Assembly: GCA_033980235.1 (NCBI GenBank)
Contig: CM067067.1
Coordinates: 5,212,289-5,276,288 of the forward strand
Length of the DNA: 64,000 bases
Direction of reading: 5' to 3'
Source: Diadema setosum
Taxonomy: Eukaryota > Echinodermata > Echinoidea > Diadematoida > Diadematidae
The notes below the pieces were generated by a model that did not search any database, was not told the origin of the DNA, and saw only the letters and a list, made by a program, of their open reading frames with translations. A program made the translations under genes and the position numbers. Below are positions 1 through 12,250 of the stretch, in pieces. Position 1 is the stretch's first letter. Each line of letters opens with the position of its first letter.

Positions 1-3000
1 ATCACATTACGACCATGTACATTGTAGGTATAATGCTGGCATCAGTTGTAACGTTTTTAAAAATGTTTATTGCCACCATATCTATTTGTGTGCTGGTCCC
101 TTTGCCAGGTGCAGTTACCTGGCCATTCCCACACTCAACCCTATTCTTCTGCGAGTGTATTCGCAAGAGAGCACCACGTGCAATGTTTATCTTCCATTCT
201 GCTGTCAAGCAAGTTTCACAGGCCGAATTCACAACCGCAACAATACAAGACATTTTTCATGCAGAGAAAAAAAGAAAAACCATTGTTGAGGCATTGTGCT
301 AGCCCCTCGGAAGAGGTAGAACAAATTTGACAGATCAGGGAGGAATGGACTGGTCACAAAGCAGCAATTAGCAAGGTAGTACGAGCCACTACCTTACCCT
401 TTTTCCATCATCGGCTTGTCCCTGGTACACCCCTTTTCAGTTCCTCTGCATCTTCTGTCTAAAAGAGACAAAGATACAGAGAGAGGGGGGGGGGGGGGAT
501 GGAGCGGGGATGGAGCGGGGAGGGGGGGGGGGAGAAAGAGAGGGGCTGATAGAATAGGAAGCAATCATGTTTATCCTCTGCCCTGCTTTGCGCTGAGGAT
601 GATGCGTGACTGAAATTGGGGAAGCATTTATTTCGGGATTCGTGTTTTCCCATAAGATTATCTCCTTTGAGGCGAACAATCAGTGCAGGAAATGAGAATA
701 CTTCTCCCAAACTTACTGCAAAGCTACATTATCCCTCCACCCCCCCCCCCCCCCATACCCCAGTGTCCCTGCCATTTTCTTTGCCTCATGTTCTGGTACA
801 TACAGAAAGTATACGCAGAGTCGGATGAAAAAGGGAAGAAACATACACCTTGTGGAAATCGGTGCGGTTTTAATCTTCCTTCTGAAATTGCAGGAAATGA
901 GATACGGCGCTGAATGATGCAAATTTTGGGAAGTGATTACGGTGCATTGATTGACGAAGACAGGAAAGGCAGGTGCCAGAAGGTAACAGCACACTGTGGG
1001 CAAACAAGATGGTTGTGAGGTGTAAAGTGGGAAACCAGGGGCTTCCCCAATCCCCCCTACCAGTGAATGGTTTTGTTATCAGAACAAATTCATTTTCAGT
1101 GTGTGGTGAGCCTCAGTTCTGTAAATTTGATAGGTGTGGATGAAAATCAGTTATGTTCAATCTCAGTGTCCTTTCTGCCCACTACCCGGTTTTAGAAGAA
1201 TTTTACTCCAAAGGATAAAGTTTTTGAGAATGCCTTTGTTAAACTCAAAGCAACTGATCAGCCAGATTTCAAGCAAGATTGGACTGTGCTGTAGCAATAG
1301 CGATAATGTGATGTTCGTTGTTGTGATACCCCTGGAGAAAGTTTATAATCTGGTGGAGAAAGCTTCTGTAATTGCATTCTATCCTCTTGATCTGCTTGCA
1401 AAGTCATGCTTTCAGACAGTCAATTTTCAGTGTGAATTTTTTCCTGAGACAGTATTAACTGCAGTTTAAGCTGTCACAGTTGATTACAATGTTTCCTTTT
1501 TTCATTTCTTTTTCGTCGTCAAGCATCTTCAGGTAGAACCAACCTTGTTTTCTTGTGAGGAAGTTTTGGTGATGCTGGTAACTGATAATAGCCATAGGTA
1601 GGAGCAAATTCATTCCAGCTTCCCACTGGAATTTGATGTCTCCATAATTTGTGCCAGTTTGCATGACTCCATACAAAGATTCAAGTAACCACCATCAAAT
1701 GAAACATAGGCATGATGAACATCAAGCAAAACTAACTGTAAAACATTAACAGTAGATTGCATCCTACATACATGTTTGAATTTAGTACAAGTAATGCAGT
1801 CTCTTGATTTGCTGTCGTTTAATATTTTAAGAAAAAAGTATTGACATGAATGGTGCTGGAAAGTAGACCTTTATGAGGAAAGAGAAAAAAATAAACATTT
1901 CCAGCACTTCACAAAAGAGTTTTAGACTGCTGATATTTTATCTGTTATCACTCAGTTGGAGTTCCATGTGGTTTAATGAGAGTGATCGATCACTGATGTA
2001 GACTACATATGAATTGAATGCCTCTGACCAATCCTGAACAGAAGGTGGCCAAATTGTCTGTTCCATGTACAGCGGGTCGATATGAGTATGTTCTTGACAT
2101 TTTAAGGCCACTTTGGCTGTGCATTTTTGCCAAACACATCCTCATCGATCACCACAGGTTCGAAGTTGCACGGCAGGCCTGTTTAGGCTCCCTTGGTGCA
2201 CGAGAGGGGTGCGAAAAACATTTTTCATCCGAAGCGGATCATTTGAAATTGAATTGCAAGTGGCAGAATGTGCAGATTTCACAGCGGTATTGCCCAGAGA
2301 GAATCGACTGGGAAAAACACTTCACTTACATTCAGGCCAAAGGGACCCTTGGCTGCATATATGCAATTTGGAATTAATTGATGTTTTGAGGGATTTTTTT
2401 TTTTTTCCGGATCTGGTGTTTGTCTGTCTCTCACTCTCAGTTCTCATATTTCTCTTTCTCTCTCTGTGTCTTTACTGTTGCTGTTTTTTTTTTTTTTATC
2501 ACACTATGTCAGGGACAGCCTTCCTATGCTCTCTCAGTACTCCAGTCTTTTTCTTTTGTGTACAGGTAGTCAGTCTGCTAGGTTTGAAGTTGTTTGCATG
2601 TTCTTTCATGTTTTTGTTTCTTATTGCTTTACATTTCCCATTCATTCTACCCAGACTGTTTTCTGCATATTTTTTAAAATACCAGTAGCATAAATCATTG
2701 ATTATATCTTCCATCTGTCTTTACATCTGTCTGATCTTCTCTCTGTGTAACTGAACAAATGTTTGCACATTTCTATCTCTCTCTTTTTTTTAATGTATTT
2801 AATGTTTCTCTTTGTCCCAGTCTGTCACGCTGTGTTTCCTCTTGTATCATTTCTCTTTATGTATCAGGCAAACTGTGCTAGTTGTCCGTGGACGTGATCA
2901 AACATTGGCCAAGTTTGTTTCACTGTGCACTCAGAGTACTGTGCTGCAGCACCACCTCGAGGATAAGGGAAAGTGAAAAATGGGACGCATCCTTTCAAAT

Positions 3001-6000
3001 CGCAGGTCTGCTTGCAAACCAAAACGAGGGTTCCTGTTTGTTGCAGTCTGAGCAAATAACCGATTCTTTGCCCTGCCATCCCTGTTTGACGAGAGAGGCA
3101 CGTCACGCCCATTGTGCCAGCTTTTGTTGAAAGACTAATAATGTACTTGGGTTTTTTTTTTTGTTTTTTTTTTTTGGAGAAGTGCAGTCCACAGTGTTCA
3201 GAAAGTGGCAACTTAAAATAGCTGTGCTGACTGTTAGACAAAGGTGAGCAAATTGTTGGGGGTGGGATAGCGAGTAGGTGGAGAATGCTGTTTGATTAGC
3301 TACTGGTACTCGAGATGAGCAATCGTGAAAGTTAATCTGACTCTTGAGTCTGCCTCGGTCGCATCGTTGTCTTCTGTGTAGTCAACACAGTCATATTAAC
3401 CCACTTGTGTCTCTTGGCTTCTTTCCCCCCCCCCCCCCCCCACCACTCCACCCTCTCCTCTCAGGAGCCACAGACTGGCCACTCTAAAACTCGCCTAGAG
3501 TTTCCAGGGAAAATCTGGAACATGTGTACAACATAAGGCAGGACAGTAATTACCTCATTTAAATGACAATCTGTAAGATGCTATCCATGATTGGGCTTTT
3601 TGTCTGACATCTTATTGAGGCCCTCTAATATTTAGAAGCAATTTGCCAGACAATTTCCCAGTAAAGGTAGAATTCACTTCATGTAGTTGTAGGCTTATAA
3701 ACCAGACTTGATGCAGTAGAAGACTGTTACAATTGAGGCTACATTAACTTGAGAGGGTTTTTTCCTAACTTTTTTTTTTTTTTTACTGTGAAATACTTAC
3801 AGAAAGATAAATGATTATGAAAAAAGGTCAGTATTGTCAGTCATTGTAATTGCTGTTCTTGATGCTATCATTATCATCACTCTCGCAACCAGCTTGTCTT
3901 TGACATGTTGTAATGTTTCATAGACTCCTAGACATTTCTTCTCGGTGCAGTTTCCAAAATCCTACAAGCTAAACAAGTTTTTCTCCAAATGTGTGTGTGT
4001 GTGTGTGTGTTTTTGTGTCTGTCTGTGCGCCTGTGTGGAATATGTTAGTAGAAACCTCGCAAATACACTGTAACATTCTGTAACTGTTCTGCATTGTGGC
4101 TTTAAGCTGTTATATATTTCATTTTCCTTTCCAGAAAAGCCCCCCCCCCCCTCAAAAAAAAACACATATATATATATATTTGTATGAACAAACTACTTAT
4201 GTGTTGATGCATATCAGCATGTTCAGGTTTATCCTTCCATGTTGAGTGGTAGACTTGGATTTTACCTTTGAGCTCTCCCCCAGAAAAACAACGAAGACAA
4301 CAACCTCCTTCAACTCTGGCGTTTTGCCCTGCTACTTAGGGTGAAGTCCATTTGATGAGATTGATATTGCAGCCGGAAATTGACTTTTCGTCTTATCGGG
4401 CAGTTAGGCGAAAATGATGGTGGTGTGTCCGGGTATCTGATTGGATCTCTTCATGATGTATTGAAGGAGGGCTTGGGTGGAGGAGGATGTGGGGTGTGGG
4501 GGAGGGGGAGATGGGAGGGGGTTTGCCCCACTTTCCTAGTCAAAAAAGGTTGAGGATTTGTGGCAAGGGGCTAAGGGATGCACATGCCATTATTACTCCT
4601 TGCACCATTTAGCCTGCAGCCAATAGATAGATTAGATTTCTTCAAATACCAGTTCAGGTTTGTGAGGGCCAGGATAGGATGAACAATGTACAGACTTATG
4701 CCATGTGACTTATATGGAAAAAAAAAAAGAAATGCACACGCAAAAAGCAATTGTAGTTAATGATTAAATCATTATTGGTTGATATAGAATTAATAGTGTA
4801 AAATATGTGTGCACCTGCGTTTTGTTAGGATCAGATGAAATTACAATTGACCCATCTATACATTGTGTCAGTGATTTTTTTTTTTTCCCAGTAGACTTGA
4901 GAATATTGTAAGTATCTCTTGCTCTGTACAGCCATAGCAAGAGGATAGAGTCAAAGCAATACCTGATGGTCAGCGTACAGTATATCATCTTTGCAGAAGC
5001 CAGTTGCAATGAAAATGAACATTTTAGACAGGAAAATTCATTCATTGTAAAGTGAAATCTACATTCTTGCCGGGTCAATAACGAATGTATAAGCTACAGC
5101 AGTAGAACCCTGTACAGCAAGGGAAGTGAATGATGATAGTATGACTCCTTCTTATGTATTCGTTAAAAAAATGGTGTCTAAAACCCTGACAGGAAATAGC
5201 ATGCTGTCACCAATATTGTTCCGTGACACACACAAACACTCACCTTGAAGCATTCATCACACAGATTCTGAATGCATTAATTGTCATCTGTAGACTCTGC
5301 GCATAGTTGTTGCCAGGATATATTTGGAATGTAGTCGTACATGCAGTACGCTGCATCTGTAAGATATATAATGCAGCTTTTACTCGTATTCAGCTACCTG
5401 CCATCAAGGAAATGCATTGTGACTGAAGGTTTTGATGTTGATGTGAGATGGGTGAATGGGAAAAGATGGAGTGAGGGAGGGAAAAGGGGGGGGGGGGGGG
5501 GGAGAGAAGGGGGGTGGTAGTTGACTTTTCTCTCATGAACGAAAAGTGTGCCCTGCGGGTATGTCCTCTCCCCTAGCTGTCTATGGGAATCAAGGGCAAT
5601 GGAGTGGAATGGTTCTTTCTCCGTGAACTTACTGAAACATTTTCAAGCAGGTAGTGTGTACAACTGTACTTGTAAGGTAGCATGCTCGTCAATTGATAAA
5701 ACAAAATGCCCTTAAGTTTTTCTTTTTTCCTTACTGTGGAGCTGTGGATGAGATTGTGTCTCTGTTTATGTGTGTGTATCTGTAAAACATCTAGTGCATT
5801 GTTAGCTATGTCCACAATGAACCACAAAGATAGACAAAATGCTAGTAAAATCAAACAAAACAAGACGATAAAAGCAAATGAGAAACCCTCCCAGCAGTAG
5901 TTATAGTATGTGGTGGTAGTGTTTACTTTATCTTACATGCTGATATTTATTGTCAGCCAGTTTGTCCCCAAAGAAAAGTGAAAATCAGTGTAATCCTTAT

Positions 6001-7344
6001 TCACAAAAAGGCCAGGTTTAGCTACCATATGAAACAGTAGAATTCTACTTTTTAAATATGAATCATGTACAGTGTAGACAACTCATTGTATAAGACTCCA
6101 TGATAATATGTAAAAGAAGATCTAAGTGACTCCTTTACCTCATTAGAAAGCCTGTTGCCATGCTTGACACACACAGGGTATGTTGTAACCAAGGTAACCA
6201 ACCATTTCTGTTTTGTTGATTTACTGTCAGTTGAGGTATTAAAAAGCTTTTAGAAATGGGTTAAACCATTTAGCCTTTACTTCAGCTTTTCCTTTATAAT
6301 CCATCAGATTGCAAGAAATTATCCTCGTGAACATTGTCTTGCAATTGCATCATAAAAGAGGTGATTGCTCAAAGGGGGCTAAAAGTGAATTATGTATAGG
6401 AGCTTGGCTGGTGAGTTTTATGGGATATCCAGTAAATCTAGCACATGATAGCAATGGTGGTTTAGAATAAAAAGAACAAAACCAACATCTCAATTTTCTT
6501 GAAGGCACGGTTTTAAGATTGTTGATGGGAAATGCTCCCTATTTTTAATCCTTGCCCCCATCAAAGGTATAATTGCATTTATGTAGCAAACTGAGTGTGT
6601 GCTCATACTATACTTGACATTTGATATTTCATTTTCATTTTTTTTCCCTTCTTGTTTTTGAGATAGGGTTTGCAGTGGATGGCGTGTTATCTGTCCCTCT
6701 GCGTTTCTCGTTGGTCCCTCTCCGTATTCTCCCAATACCCACCATGGTTATTTCCGTCCAAGTGTTTACCATGGCTGGGCAATTATCATGGCGGGGGAAG
6801 GGAGAAAGGAGGCAAAAAGCAGCCCCTCAATGTAAATGTCAACGTTACCTAAAATGATATCAGGTTTCGTCTGCAGCTAGATGAGATTTAGCCTACTTGG
6901 AACCACTTCAGTGTAGATTGTTGTTATTTTTTTAGGCAGCATACTTCTTGTAGAGGTAAAGATATGAATTCTTAGTGCCGGACAAGTTTATAAGTAGGCA
7001 GAGTTCTTTGCAGAAAGGCATGGGACATCCTGTTCTTCAAAATTATTATTGTGTTTTGGGATTGTTGGTGTTTTGTGTTTTTTTTTTTTTGTCTTTTTTT
7101 TTTTGGGGGGGGGGGAGGGGTTGCCTTTGAGCATACTGCTGAAGCCAGTTATAAACTTAGAGTAGCAGCAGTTTGTAGACACCACTTTAGAATCTCACAT
7201 TTGAAGTTGTCCTTATCCCAAGTGGAAGGAAGAGTTAGTATAAGTTTGAAGACAGGACAGTCACATACCATTAATATTGTTCAAGAATGTTTGGTTTACA
7301 TGTGTTTTAACTGTTCTCAGCAAAAGAAAAGCTCATTGTTCTAA

Positions 7345-7838
7345 TAGTATTCAAGCCGAAACTTTCATGGCAGTTTTTTGTTTTGTTTTGTTTTGTTTTT
7401 TTTTGGCAAATTTAATAACTCACCTTTGACCTGCAAAAATAACTACATGCATACATAAAATGTTTGAAAACAACATGCAAAAATATCATTTCTTTAAAAA
7501 AACAGAAATTGGAGAAAATCAAACTATGCCAGTGCTGGATCATTACTGGAAGTCTGGCACACAGCGCGGGGCATGACACAGTGATATCTAGGGCATAACA
7601 ACATCTAGTACAGAACTTCAGTTGCAGTACTTGTTTTTGTACAGGGAATCACTGAGTAAATGCATTTAGTATGTACAAGTATTGTCGCTTTTTAGTCATT
7701 CTTATATATTTTGTGAAAGATGAAGTAATGGTAACTAAACTCTTGCAACTGTGAAATTAGCAGCATGCGAAATTGTTTGACAAGTAGCAGTTCGCAAAAA
7801 TATCTATGTATGAAAATTTCGGCCTATACAGTATACTG
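7345..7838. mobile_element. Degenerate MITE-like element
   Basis: The left end contains CCGAAACTTTCAT and the right end, read on the other strand, contains CCGAAATTTTCAT next to a TACAGTATA-type terminus. The right end also resembles the right end of the intact TA-flanked MITE at 38261-38455. The interior contains GCGAA-type strings and simple T/G sequence. The borders are approximate. Confidence 0.3.
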
Positions 7839-10442
7839 CTGAGAATGTCATGAAACTGTCATTTTTACTTCATAAGATTTTGTTGCCTTTTTTTTGAGAA
7901 CATTACTTGCAAAGTAGAAGAATTTGACCATAATGATAACAGCTATCAAATTTTCCTACTGTTGTGAAAAGTAAATTGTACATGATTAAAAAACACTGTG
8001 GCATTTGGTAAAGTTTTAGCTGCATCCACACAATTCTTACCCTGAACCAAATCAACAGCACACTCTAATCGTATTACACTACCTTAAAGTGTTTTCTTTC
8101 ATTTCCCAATTCAGACATGCAAAAAAAAAAAAAAAAAGCATTCCCTTTGCTATGCTAAATTCTGTACATGGCTTGGAGGCTTTTGATGAGTAGGTGGTCA
8201 GTGTCTCAGGAAAGCATTTTGCTGAGCTGCTGGAAACCTTTTGAAAGCATATCTACAGGATTTGTTTTTTTAATGTGCATTATGCAGATACTCCATGGTC
8301 ACAAAGGAGAACAAATGAAAAATACACCATTTTGGTTCTTTCCCTCCCTCCCCCCCCCCCCTTCTCTTGTCTCTTTTTTGTAGTTATGATGTATTGGAAA
8401 GTGACTTGAATGTCAAGATCCATAGTTGAAAAGAGATTTTACAAATGTAGTGAATTTGTAAACATATATGCAGCAACCATAGTAGGAATTGTAGTCACTT
8501 ACAAGTGATTGGTTATTACCCACCTGCTGGAATTGTTTTTGAGGCCCATTTATTTTGTTGGTATTTTTTTAAGATCATCTTTTTTTAACATATTAACATA
8601 TCAACATCAAAGCCTTGATTTTCAGGCATAAATGACAATGAAAACTGAAAAGAATATGTCATCATTAAGGCAAAGGTGCACATTTGTAGTTACTTAATAT
8701 TAGAAAGACACCAAAGTGATTGCATCTGTGACATGTGAATACATTAACAGGTAGATCCTCTCCTTAATGCGGAGACAGGTTACGGACAGATGGATGAATC
8801 CAATCCGGCGATAAACGAATGAGGAGATTCTCTCCGAAGACGAGATTGGAGTGCACTGATTGGACAGGTGTCATGTGCCAGACGGCCCGACAGGGTGTTT
8901 ATTAATACCCGCTGTAACAGGTTGGTGCGAAGAAGACGTCGATTTGCTCCCCCTTCAAGTGGCCAGATGACAGCCAGGGTTTTCTTTTTTCTGTTGGTTG
9001 ATGATGATCAGGATGGATGTCTTTTGGGGGGGCCGATAGATACATTAGGGCGGTTGTCAAGGAGCCGAACAAGAGGAAGAGCAACAGAGATGATCCGCGT
9101 CGAGAAGCCGCGCCGTTGATTGGTTCAGAATCCGTGGATGTTTATGGCTGAGATGAGCGTTTCCCCCCTTTTTACAGTCCTCTCATGGCTTTGTGTGTTA
9201 GCAAGATGGAATTTGTTTTGCATACATTGGTTACTCTTACCCTTTTTCTTTACCTTCTTTCAATTTTGTGGTCCTGGAGGTAGAATTTCATTTGCATGCA
9301 TCAGTCATTTGTGATCTATCAACACCACATAGAAACCTGAGGCACCAGTTGAGGTGGGCTGCGCGAGGTACCCTCTATATTAATAGTCTTCAGAATGCAT
9401 AATAGGGTATGTTGGATTTTCACCATGAGTATGCTGTAGGATTTCAGAGACTAAAGAGTGAATGTATGCAAAATATCTCTGTTTTGTCAATAGCAAGTGT
9501 ATGAAGTAACTCCTTTGACAGTCATTCACCTAATAACCAAACTTGTTCTCACTGACTTAAACATTGTATTAACATGTTGACGAGTCCCAAGTGTTGGGCA
9601 AGTGTCTATGGGAAAGGCGTCTTGTAGCAAAATCAAACCGTCCTCAACGGGTTAAGATTTCATCACTAGAGTAATTCTTCATGAGCATATTATGAGCTTT
9701 CATTGAAAGCAAGAACTATCAGAAAGTGACCGTCTCATCCAATCCATATTAAGGTGTGCTAGGGTGATGATTACTAGCAAAAGCACTCCAGTACCATGTT
9801 GATTTTGATTATCAGTTGGTACTTCGATTCTGTCATTCTTTGTATAAAAGAATTCTCCGATAGGAAACACTTACGCAGGCATTGTTGTGAAACCGAGTGT
9901 AAATTGGATGTGGAGCCCTCAGTCTGTGTATCCACTTTGTGCCAGTGTCCGCATATTTTCGGCTCTGTGTCTTTGTGTGATGACCATGTGACCCCATGGG
10001 GTCAAAGTGGGACGGATTGCTCCCAGTGTGTGAGGGCGTGTGACACCCCGTGGTGGATCATGAAATCGATATCCTGGCAAGTTTGCAAGCAAATTCTTGT
10101 CATGGGAGACCCGAGGGTCAAGTGTTTGAGTAGGGCTGAGGAGGAACCCGCTCACAAGACGTCAATGGTACCCTCTTCAAGAGTCGGACAGGAGAGGAAG
10201 GAGAGGAGGGGAGCAGAGGGGGAGGGGTGGGGTTGGGCTCGGGAGGGATGCAAGTGTGTCACTCTCCATACTTGACTCTGCATGAATGAGGACATGATTA
10301 AGCAGTCTTTCTTCTTCTTCTTCTTTTTTTTTTGGGGGGGGGGTGGGTATAAAGATGTATACATTCCCATGCTGTATCAGCTTGGAGTGTTGAAATGGGT
10401 TCCACAGAAGAACCAAAGAGAGCAGTTTGTTGTGTGATGGGA

Positions 10443-10767
10443 GAAAAAACAACAACATAACAATGTATCCTTCCTTTTTTTTAAAAAAAGAAGAAGATGC
10501 TGTATATACATCAATATTTCACTTTTCGTCTGATAAAAAGAGAGCAAATGAAAAAAAATGTGGAAAAATTAAACTAACTCTGCAGAACTGATTGATTAAA
10601 GTGAAAAAAACAACACCATAATAATGTATCCTTCTTTTTTTTTAAGAAAAAAGAAGAAGATGCTGTATATACATCAATATTTCACTTTTCGTCCGATAAA
10701 AAGAGAGCAAATGAAAAAAAAGTGGAAAAATTAAACTAACTCTGCAGAACTAATTGATTAAAGTGAA
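10443..10767. repeat. Two-copy tandem duplication, period about 161 bp
   Basis: Two adjacent copies run from about 10443 and 10604. Both contain AATGTATCC (10462 and 10623), a poly-T/poly-A stretch, GATGCTGTATATACATC, CACTTTTCGTC and TTAAACTAACTCTGCAGAAC. They differ at only a few positions, mostly homopolymer lengths, so the duplication is recent. Confidence 0.85.
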
Positions 10768-11100
10768 TTATTGTGTTTCCTAACTGTTACCTCATGCTGG
10801 TATATTCTATCTCTCGGGGGCAAATATGCAAATGGCTGAGCTTTAGGGCTTAAGATGATATGCAATGCATTTAATGTTTGGATGAGTGATGCACCCTGAC
10901 ATTTTGATGTTAATCGCTTGAACTGAGCAGCCTGATGCATCATTTAATGAAGTGGATGTCATATCATACATCAGTAACTTTGGTGTTAACTTTTGGCTTA
11001 TTGAAATGTGATCAGGGAATGAGAAGAGATATGGAATTGGACTTAACATGTGAAAACTCAGGCATTTTGGCAAGCCTAGATGCAGATACCAATCTATTAT

Positions 11101-11164
11101 GAGAGAGAAGGTGAAAGAGGGAGAGAGAGAGAGTGAGAGTAGAGAGAGAGGGAGAGAGAGAGAT
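11101..11164. repeat. GA-rich simple repeat
   Basis: Nearly pure (GA)n with scattered T and G interruptions, inside the long upstream non-coding stretch. Confidence 0.85.
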
Positions 11165-12084
11165 GGGTGAGCATTACGCGCAAAATTGGTTGGCAAAATG
11201 AACAGTGGGATCTTGCAAATGCACTCACTCGCCATGCTCTGAATTCAAGGCCGGCACTGGATGGATGTGAGCGACAGCCCTTGCATTCTCTTGTCTCGTC
11301 GCTCTTGGTGGCGTCGCGCCGTGTTTGTCAACCGCCAGTGGTCGTCACACAGGTGCAGTCAAACGGGAGGAGTGAGCGGAGAACGGGCCAGCCGCATCTA
11401 TTCATGATGACGGAGAGGGAAGGAGTATGAGAGGGGGGGAACGTCACACTGCTAGGATCGACAACACTCCAAGTTATGTCTGCCATGGCGATGCGACTAC
11501 CCGATTCATGTAAATAGCATTTCATGTGCCTAGTGTGAAACCTACTGCTGCTGAGGCATTTACCAGAATCGCCTGTAGGAACTTGAGTTCCTTTGATGGA
11601 GGTGGTACAGTGTAGCATTAATGTAGTGTTTACTGCTGTTAAGTTCATATGCTACCATGTCAGTGCGCGGCCACATTGCTGTATTTCATAATTGTCTTTT
11701 GTAAACGGTATTTAGGATGATTGAATGATGTGTATATTGTAGCAATTTATGTTGTTTATGTCTCTTTATTGTTCTTTTCTTCCCAATTCTTTCCACTCCA
11801 TTCCCTATTTTTTGGTTGTCATCTCTCTCTGACTATCCCACCTGCAATAAACTTACTAAATACATCTACTTCTGCTTGTCCATTCACCTTTCTCCTCTCC
11901 CGTTACTCATCTGGTATCCATGTTCTTTTGATACCTCTAACATCTCATCTTTTTTCATTTTTTTTTCCCTTTGAACATCTCTGTCTTTGCAATCATTAAT
12001 AACATCTTCTTTCCATCTCATCTCCCTCCCCCTCATCCTCTCCATCCATATTCCTGCCTCATCCCGCCTCCGCTGTCCATCCAG

Positions 12085-12250
12085 TTGTCACGTTTGACGA
12101 GGTCAACCGCGCCCTGGAGGAAGGGGACGAGCTGGAACCCCCCATCACATCAACAGGCATCTACAGCAACGGCCACATTCCCAACAACAACAAGGATAAC
12201 AAGGAGAACCGCGACAGCTCCATGGAGTTCATGACGTTAGATGAAACAAA
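12085..12250 (+). CDS. Internal coding exon of an unrecognised gene with a HIND-like motif
   Basis: A pyrimidine-rich tract and CCATCCAG acceptor precede the exon, and the donor GTGAGT follows at 12251. Read with codons from 12087, it gives 54 open codons opening VTFDEVNRALEEGDELEPP, then an Asn/Lys-rich stretch, then SSMEFMTLDET. The first two bases complete a codon from an upstream exon that is not visible. The last two bases (AA) pair with the first base of the exon at 27516 to make Asn. Composition is acidic, GC-richer than the flanks and codon-like, so the exon call is strong. The N-terminal part matches no family I can name. The last residues start the HIND-like motif completed in the next exon. 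Confidence 0.82.

Larger units (their letters stand above)
1..12084. other. Intronic or upstream non-coding DNA before the first visible exon
   Basis: No exon can be supported here. Open frames are short, lack splice-consistent neighbours and have simple-sequence composition. The region has poly-G/C runs (near 487-499, 740-754, 3425-3441, 5487-5502), a T/C-rich tract (2390-2830), a GT run (3991-4010) and poly-A (8120-8136). Blocks of more complex sequence lie at about 2110-2360, 2880-3130, 8750-9130, 9850-10260 and 11170-11640; they could be cis-regulatory modules, but nothing in the sequence proves it. The exon at 12085 opens inside a codon, so this stretch is probably the intron preceding it, with upstream exons outside the window. 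Confidence 0.6.

Noticed and set aside
2018..2688. Overlapping open frames of 119 and 191 codons
   Set aside because: No recognisable domain, no splice-consistent partners, and the longer frame runs through T/C-rich simple sequence that translates as a meaningless Leu/Phe run.
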